Part shown: positions 7,734-13,564 of the stretch, in pieces
How positions within the stretch are numbered: position 1 is the first letter of the stretch
Layout: every line of letters begins with the position of its first letter
NCBI GenBank assembly: GCA_030407315.1
Contig: JALQPE010001554.1
Span: 1 to 13,564, forward strand
Source: Asparagopsis taxiformis
Lineage: Eukaryota > Rhodophyta > Florideophyceae > Bonnemaisoniales > Bonnemaisoniaceae
Length of the DNA: 13,564 nucleotides
Direction: 5' to 3'
Notes under the pieces: generated by a model
Seen by the model: only the letters and a program-made list of their open reading frames with translations
What the model was told of the DNA's origin: nothing
Databases searched by the model: none
Program-made: the position numbers and the translations under genes

Positions 7734-8876
7734 TATTCAACTGTTTGTCAATAAGGATTAACTCAGAATTAAAGTACAAGGGGATCATCTGAGGATCTGA
7801 GGGATAGACCCAACAATTGATGCCACATTTACCCTCACCATCTTCCTCAATTTTCTCAATGAGGATGTACCCCTTGTCTCCCCAAGTTGTTCCGAGATTG
7901 TTCTTTAGCTTCCAGAACTGAGTTTGGTTGACCTCACCTCCATATCCGACCAGCAACATCTACAAATAAAATAGTAGTTACCCTCTCTGTTGATATCTGA
8001 TGTGCAGTTACCTGTGTATATTCCCATCTTTGTAAAGTGGAAGTCGAGGTATCCACTGCCACTGCAACTGGTTGCTGCACAACTGCAGATAGTAGTTTGG
8101 AGTAGTTCCCATTGGTACTGATGAGCAGTGCTCGAAGGATGTAACTTTCATGGTGAAGTATAGCGACACTTCTCCTGGATGGTCTTATAAGGATATAGAT
8201 CATTGGATGTGATTCCTGATCGATACATACCAGAATGCTTGATTGTAGAACCCTCCAAAGCACCCTTCATCACCATAGTCCTTCGAGCAGTCGATGATCT
8301 GTGCTCTGACATTTTGACTAGTTTCCCTTTCTTCAGAGCATAGAGTCCTTCAATGGCTCCGACTGCAGTGAATGCATAATTAGCTCCACAGCTACCCTCG
8401 TTCTGGACAGGTGTGACTACTTTGGATGTCCAGTCTAGTGCCTGAGGTGGATTGGGTGCATCTCCCACTATACCTGTGCACTTTTCTGTTCTAAGAGGTG
8501 CTTTCTCATACTCTATGGTCTTGGGTAGTGTGATATCGTTGACATATTTTTGATACTGGTTCCCTTGACATAAATCTACTTCCACTCCTATTTAGTCAAA
8601 TCTGCAAACTGGTTGCATACCTAGGGTGTATGTCTCAAACCCATATTATTCCCTCTTGTTGTGCTGGTCTACTTTAATTTTGTTCTGTTCGTAGATACGC
8701 ATCCTGTATTCCCTGATTTCATTGGATTAGTATTGTTTACGGTGGATGGACATCCAACCATTGAACTATCTAGAGAGTTAGGAAGCTACAACATTCAACC
8801 TGACAGCATGGCTGAGGGTCATCATCATTGCTAGCACCCAGCTAACCAACACTCCCATTTTGATATCTAAATTCAT
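7702..8876 (-). CDS. Papain/cathepsin-L-like (C1A) protein, active-site Cys replaced, frame-broken
   Basis: ATG 8876-8874 (or 8858-8856) starts a signal peptide (MGVLVSWVLAMMMTLSHA). An I29 propeptide follows, with HRKQYQSNEIREYRMRIYEQ (ERFNIN-like) and, one frame over, NQFADLT. The mature domain begins ALDWTSKVVTPVQNEGSCG. The active-site segment reads SCGANYAFTA where papains have CGSCWAFS, so the nucleophile Cys is Asn (codon 8381-8379). IIDCSKDYGDEGCFGG matches the family. Near the catalytic His, DINREMLLVGYG replaces N-H-A-V, giving Arg. The Asn of N-S-W-G survives as KNNLGTTWGDKGY. Homology needs at least seven frame changes: an extra C at 8615, then breaks near 8563, 8303, 8225, 8150, 8118 and 8042. 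A 22-nt intron is at 7960-7981. Ends TGA 7704-7702. Likely an inactive homologue or a decaying pseudogene. Confidence 0.8.
7960..7981 (-). other. Tiny intron, 22 nt, in the cathepsin-like gene
   Basis: On the minus strand it begins GTAACTACTA and ends TTTGTAG, is very AT-rich, and sits directly before ATG-TTG-CTG (MLLVGYG, the conserved strand after the catalytic His). The upstream exon ends in GGG; one G too many in the sequence would explain a one-base mismatch of frame across the junction. Size agrees with the other small introns in the window. Confidence 0.55.
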
Positions 8877-9057
8877 ACTTATAATGTCAAATTGGATCTA
8901 CTTATTTGAATAATCTCTATAGGTGATAGGAGGTTATCCACTCCTATTTTCTCTATTTCTCTATCTTATTTCTTCTTCCTTCCATCTCCTCTCCTCTATA
9001 ATACCTTCGAACCAGCCTACATGCTCTCATTTGATATATAATAATCGGAAATAATAG
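8877..9057. other. Divergent intergenic region
   Basis: About 180 nt between the cathepsin start and the giant coiled-coil gene. It holds a pyrimidine-rich tract (about 8938-9000) and TTTGATATATAATAATCGG near 9030, a TATA-like string about 30 nt before the ATG at 9058. No coding frame seen. Confidence 0.35.
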
Positions 9058-12000
9058 ATGCGTGGAAATTCTAAGGGTAAGGTGGTTCCACCGAAGGCTC
9101 CCAAGACGAGCATCGGACTAGGGTACGAACCCGAGGTACCCATCGCCTATGAATTCAAGAGGCTATCAATGCTCAGGAGAGGAAGTTTAAAGTAGTGAAT
9201 ATCCATTGTGACTAACTGGAAAAGTCAGTAGTGCAGCTAGAAATACTCTCATGTATCTCTGCAAGAGAGGGTACAAGCAGTAGCTGATGCCAAGAACCCA
9301 AAGGACATGCAATCACTCAAAGATCAACAGAATAGTTTCATCATCGAGGAACTCAACCTCAAATCAAAAAATTGCAGAGGAGGGAAGCAGACCTCATAGA
9401 TGATGTCAAAAAACACAAAGCAGACAATGTCAGGTTGAAGGATGACATAGCCAGGATGGAAGTAACGGTGAAAGAACACTAGAAAAAAGAGGGCAAGGAA
9501 GTCAAGGAACTTAACAAAGAACTCAAAGAGAAGAAGGCAGCCATCAATGAACTCAACAAAAAGATATCAGCAGTAGAGAAGGAGAGGGAGAAGAAGACAT
9601 TCAACCCAGCAGTAACACTCCCACCCAGAGCACCCGACAACCAAAAACTCAACCAACAGTAGTACCTAGACCTATCCAACAAACTCAAGGAAATAGAACA
9701 CATCATGGGGCAGGAAATAGAGGAACTCAAGGGCAAGAACATAGAGATAGAAGAAGCATATAAGAAAGCAGTAGAGGAGAAGGACAAAAGTGAAGTCAAA
9801 TACAATGGAGTAGTCTACGAACTGGAGATGAAACTTAAACAGTTCAAGAAGATGAAAAGGAACTGGAAGACTCATACAATGCACTACTGGCTAAATCCAG
9901 TGAAAATGAAATATCCCTCCATCAGCAGATCATCAACCTGAAGAGAAATGTCAGCGATGAGAAGAAGGCACATAAGGCACTCAAGAAAGAAGTACAGGTT
10001 AGCATCAATGACATGGTGAAGGCCATATTCACAAAGAGTGTCATCCTACACTCAAGCAAGTTCGAAGAGCAACTGATGGAGATCGCCAAGGAATAGACAA
10101 AATCCAGAAAAGATCAATAGAGTCACTGAAGACAGTACACAACGAAGAAGTAGAGAGACTGAAAGAGGAAATCAGTAAAAAAGACAGATACTGTGAGGAA
10201 CTGGAGGAGAAGAGGAAGACAGACAAGAACCTGAACACTGGTCACAGGTAGTGAGTCAGTCATCATCCCAGAACAACGGCAACAACTCATTCAATAAAGG
10301 ATCAGAGAAGGGAGAATCCATAGAGGAGAAGTATAGAGTAAAGATAGAGACATTAAAAAAAGAAGTAAAGCAAAAACAGGCAAGGATATACGAGATGGAG
10401 GAAGAAATAGACAAACAGTTCAGAGAAAACACAGAGAAAATACTCAAAATGGAACACGAGTCAGTCAACAAGACCAATGACTGCAGGAGGAAGGAACAGA
10501 ACATCAAAGACCTCAACATGGAGATCACAGACCTCAAGAAAAAGATAGAGATGGGATAAACTAAGAGGAACTGAAGAGTCAATACTAAAAGAATAAAGGC
10601 AATGTGGAAACCAGTTGGAAAGAGAAGATGGCCAAGTAAGACACTGTCCCACGGATATAAGGTGTCATTAAAGGAGAGTGAACTGAGGGAGCAGGACATG
10701 ACTAGCAAGTACAACAAACTCAAGGCAAAACTGGAGAAAATAGACAATGAGCACAGTGAGAACATGAAGGCCAAAACAGATAAGATCGATGCATTGAACA
10801 AAAAGAACCAGGAACTCAACATATAGGTCAAGGTGGCACAGGAAAAACTGAAACTAGAACATGATTTAAGGGTGAAATCACCCAATGAAACCGAGCCAAA
10901 GACTCCTCAGGGTAACTCCGATCTCATTCAACAGATCGAGATGGAGAGAGACAGGATATGGGAGGACTTCTAGAACAAAAAGGCAGAACTATCCACAATC
11001 GAGGGGGAGAAGAGAGCCCTAACCAGGCAAGTCAAGAACCTGGAGGAGGATATTGAGGAGGAAAGGAACTCAACCAATAAAATTAAACAGAAATATGAAG
11101 CCCTGAAGAGCTAATTCTAGAGCATGAAAGCGGAGTACAAGGGTAAGATAGAGACAGCAGAGAAGGACCATCACAGTTCCTTCGTCAAATTGAAGAAGGA
11201 ATACTAGAAGGTGAGTGCTGCCATCAAAGCTAGTGAGAAAAATCTATAAAAGAAGAGGAAGGACTATGACGAGGCAGTCAAGAGCAGAGATAAATACAAG
11301 AAGGAGGCAGAGACCATCAAGTCGCAGTTAGAAAAACAGATCAATAAGGTTAACCAACTAGAGCACCAAATCAAAGCACAGGAAGAAGAGAGAGAAACAC
11401 TCATCAACGAGGACAAGCAGAAACTGTCAGAGCAACACATCAAGATAGAAGAACTACTCAAGATAGTATAGGATAGGAACAATGAGTCATCATTTCGGGA
11501 TAGTCTGAGAAACACACAGACAGTAGAGAAGGTAATAGTAGAAACGGCAGAAATAGGGGTGAATACTCAGAAGATTAACAACACAGTATCATTAGGAGTC
11601 AATACCCTCAAACCAGCTGAAGGAGTGCAAGCAGGAGTGAACACAGTGAAGATAGAGATCAGTGAAGCAGGGATCAACACCAACAAACCACCAGAGACTA
11701 CTGAAGCTAATATTGACACTCAGAGTCTGATTGAGATTAAAGAGACCGAAATGAATACGAACCCACCAGTTGAAACCAAGGAGATAGGATTCACAACTGT
11801 TCAAATTGAGACACTCTCGATAGAGACCAACACTAATGAGGTAGCCAACACAGAGACTGGTATCAATACCACAGGGGTTCCCCAGTCAGACATAGGTATC
11901 AACACCAAAGGAGTAGAGAGTTCAAGTATCAGCACTAACACCAAAGAAACATCGATAGCCTAAATGGGCATGAACACAGTCAAAATAGACAGCATCGAAG

Positions 12001-13564
12001 TAGAAATAAACACAGAAAAGGTATCAAACTCAGAAGTAGGCATCAATACCAACAAAGCAGAGGAGTCAAGATGGGAGTGAACACAGATAAAGTGCAAAAT
12101 ATACAGATAGGGATCAATACTGATGTAGTATACGAAGAAAAGGTGGAGGATGTCAAATTTGAACAATTTGAATAGGTAGAGAAGGAGAAGGAAAGTCCCA
12201 GGAAGGCAGTCATCATAGAGACTGGTGTCAACACCAATGAGATAGAGAGCATAGATGTAGATGTGAACACTGATGAGACTCCTCAAACCTAAATAGGTAT
12301 CAACACCAATAAGGCACCTGAGACAACTGAAAGTGGTCTGACTACTGACAAGATCCCTAATGCTGAGATGGGAGTGAACACTAACAGGTTCCATAGACGA
12401 TGGCCATATCGATGAATACTGATAAGGTATCCATCAATGAAATCGGCTTCAACACTTAGAGGATTGCCATACCGATGTGGGTTTCAGTACTGAGAAGGTA
12501 GTCAACACGGAGATGGGATTCAACACCGATAAAATTGCTAACAATGATATGAGTACTGCCACTGTATAAGTAGCCCATAATTAAATGGGTTTCAACACTG
12601 ATAGGGTGGTCATAACTGGCGCAGGGGTCAACACCAACAAAATGGCCGAGACAACCCAAATTGGATTTAATACTGATAAGACAGCCATCATTGAGACAGG
12701 CACTAACACTGAACTGGAGGAAACTATGCATAGATCCAGTATTAAAAAATAGTTGGATGACAGTTCCAAGATGGAGAAGAGTCGGGAGAAGTCTCCCATC
12801 AAGCAAAAGAGTGCCAACCTATTCATAGATTTAGAGAACGATCAAGTCAACATTGAAGATAATTTCGAAATATGTTAGGAAGGGGAAGAAATCAACATAG
12901 GTAGGACACAAGAAAACTGAGAGTTAAGGAAATATTCAACGGATTAAGGGTATAGATAGAGAAAATAATCAATGGGGAGGAACCATCAATGGAAGTATTG
13001 ACAATGCTGCCCATGCAACTGGAGGATGACTACAATGAGTTCATATCCTACATTAGGTACAAGTTAGATGAAATACGGAACAACAACGAACTATCATTCA
13101 TCAACGTGGTGGTAGGGGATGAACCAGATTTCAGTGAAACCAGCCTGGACCTACCTGACCTGATGAACAAGGAACATAGCTACAAAAAAATGATAGAGGA
13201 GAAGGAAAACATCATACAGTCACTGATGAACGAGAGGACAGAACAGGAAAACACGGTAAGTCTCATGTAATACAGATAAATCAGATGACCATGGAGAAGG
13301 AGGAAATTGAAGAGGAGAACGAAAACAGGTTCATGAACCAGTGCAACATCTACAAGAAGGAGATCAAAGAACACAAGAAGACACTAGATATACTGGAGAT
13401 GAACTATCAGTCCATGAAGAACCTAATGAAGAACATCTGCGAAATATGGGTGTCAGAGGATGATGAGGAAGAAGACCTAAGAGACAACATGGAACTGTAT
13501 GCCAAGGTAGCCAAACTAGGAGACAAGGACAGGTCCAGACTCAACTACTACATCATGAAGTACA
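9058..13564 (+). CDS. Giant coiled-coil protein with GVNTDK-like repeat array (partial, 3' end outside window)
   Basis: ATG 9058 begins MRGNSKGKVVPPKAPKTSIG. Three regions follow. First, about 800 residues of near-continuous coiled coil (KKEGKEVKELNKELKEK; KLKAKLEKIDNEHSENMKAK; EKQINKVNQLEHQIKAQEEE), broken by a short QSSSQNNGNN linker. Second, the repeat array (11550-12713). Third, a segment with LFIDLENDQVNIEDNFEIC and LEDDYNEFISYIRYKLDEIR, then more coiled coil to the edge. TAA/TAG are used as Gln many times. The frame changes near 9161, 9243, 9370, 9846, 10098, 10250, 10560 and 10600-10670, and at 12070, 12385 and 12471, nearly all equal to one missing base; 10670-12070 is clean. A 20-nt intron restores frame at 13256-13275. 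At least 1,490 aa. Probably a structural filament or scaffold; no family recognised. Confidence 0.75.
11550..12713 (+). repeat. Tandem protein repeat, about 29 units of 12-14 residues, consensus x-x-G-(V/I/F)-N-T-(D/N)-K
   Basis: Units such as EIGVNTQK, EAGINTNK, DIGINTKG, RMGVNTDK, QIGINTDV, ETGVNTNE, EMGFNTDK and QIGFNTDK recur every 12-14 residues, separated by short acidic or Pro-containing linkers. One acidic interruption (KFEQFEQVEKEKE) splits the array near 12150-12195. At DNA level the recurring words are GT(G/C)AACAC and ATCAACACCAA. Asn-Thr is the most fixed part and the preceding residue is nearly always hydrophobic. Units near the 3' end are more alike than those at the start, suggesting later expansion there. 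No known repeat family fits by eye. Confidence 0.85.
12901..12923 (+). other. Possible 23-nt intron, or alternatively one missing base
   Basis: The frame ending in GEEINI hits TGA just downstream, while the next frame is clearly coding (VKEIFNGLRVQIEKI). Removing a GT...AG segment here (starts GTAGGACACA, ends CTGAGAG) joins them exactly. One missing base at the same place would also work, and such losses are common in this gene, so the call is open. Confidence 0.35.
13256..13275 (+). other. Tiny intron, 20 nt, in the giant coiled-coil gene
   Basis: It has a canonical donor GTAAGT and ends TAATACAG with a polypyrimidine-poor, AT-rich body. Without removal the frame soon reaches TGA. With removal, coding resumes exactly as ENT-INQMTMEKEEIEEENENR and stays open to the window edge. 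Confidence 0.7.

Noticed and set aside
9479..10885. Minus-strand hydrophobic frames opposite the coiled coil (e.g. 10256-10885, which looks like a multi-pass membrane protein)
   Set aside because: Same shadow effect: reverse complement of Lys/Glu/Gln-rich coiled coil gives Leu/Ser/Phe. The plus strand has heptads and consistent Gln stop-codon use.
1..13564. CRISPR arrays, insertion sequences, terminal telomere repeats, rRNA
   Set aside because: No spaced direct repeats, inverted-repeat transposon ends, telomeric G4T4/C4A4-type ends or rRNA-like sequence seen by eye; the genome is eukaryotic.

Overview
The window reads as macronuclear-type nuclear DNA of a ciliate. In every convincing gene TAA and TAG lie inside the reading frame and only TGA ends it. 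The best examples are the unbroken frames at 1070-1729 and 7086-7733. This fits the ciliate code with UAA/UAG = Gln. Introns are tiny (20-22 nt, GT...AG) and intergenic gaps are mostly 60-330 nt. Hexamitid diplomonads, some oxymonads and some ulvophyte algae share the code, but tiny introns and compact layout favour a ciliate. I cannot name the species; base composition looks moderate rather than as AT-rich as Tetrahymena or Paramecium.

Layout, left to right: the 3' end of a possible trypsin-fold serine protease (+, 2-127); a coiled-coil protein (-, 859-94); a divergent macro-domain-like protein (+, 1070-1729); an unrecognised protein (-, 2373-1863); a selenoprotein W homologue with an in-frame Sec TGA and a well-formed SECIS element in its 3' UTR (+, 2667-2915, SECIS 2951-3003); a second coiled-coil protein (-, 3845-3088); a small unrecognised protein (-, 4260-3965); a single-pass membrane protein (+, 4594-5258); an ELMO-domain protein with a long charged N-terminus and a 21-nt intron (-, 6985-5432); a degenerate EF-hand-like protein (+, 7086-7733); a secreted papain/cathepsin-L-like protein whose active-site Cys is Asn (-, 8876-7702); and a giant coiled-coil protein with about 29 copies of a GVNTDK-like repeat, running off the right end (+, 9058-13564).

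Reading frames are unevenly damaged. Four stretches are clean (1070-1729, 2667-2915, 7086-7733 and about 10670-12070). Both other coiled-coil genes, the ELMO gene, the cathepsin and the first part of the giant gene switch frame repeatedly. Most switches look like the loss of one base. In the cathepsin and ELMO genes, homology shows that at least some are true indels rather than introns. Assembly deletions, local pseudogene decay or recoding could explain them; I favour the first, perhaps with decay in the cathepsin.

The genes are not an obvious operon or pathway. They alternate strands as ordinary ciliate housekeeping genes do: redox (SelW), small-GTPase/cytoskeletal regulation (ELMO), calcium-type signalling, secreted proteolysis, and coiled-coil cytoskeletal or ciliary structure.
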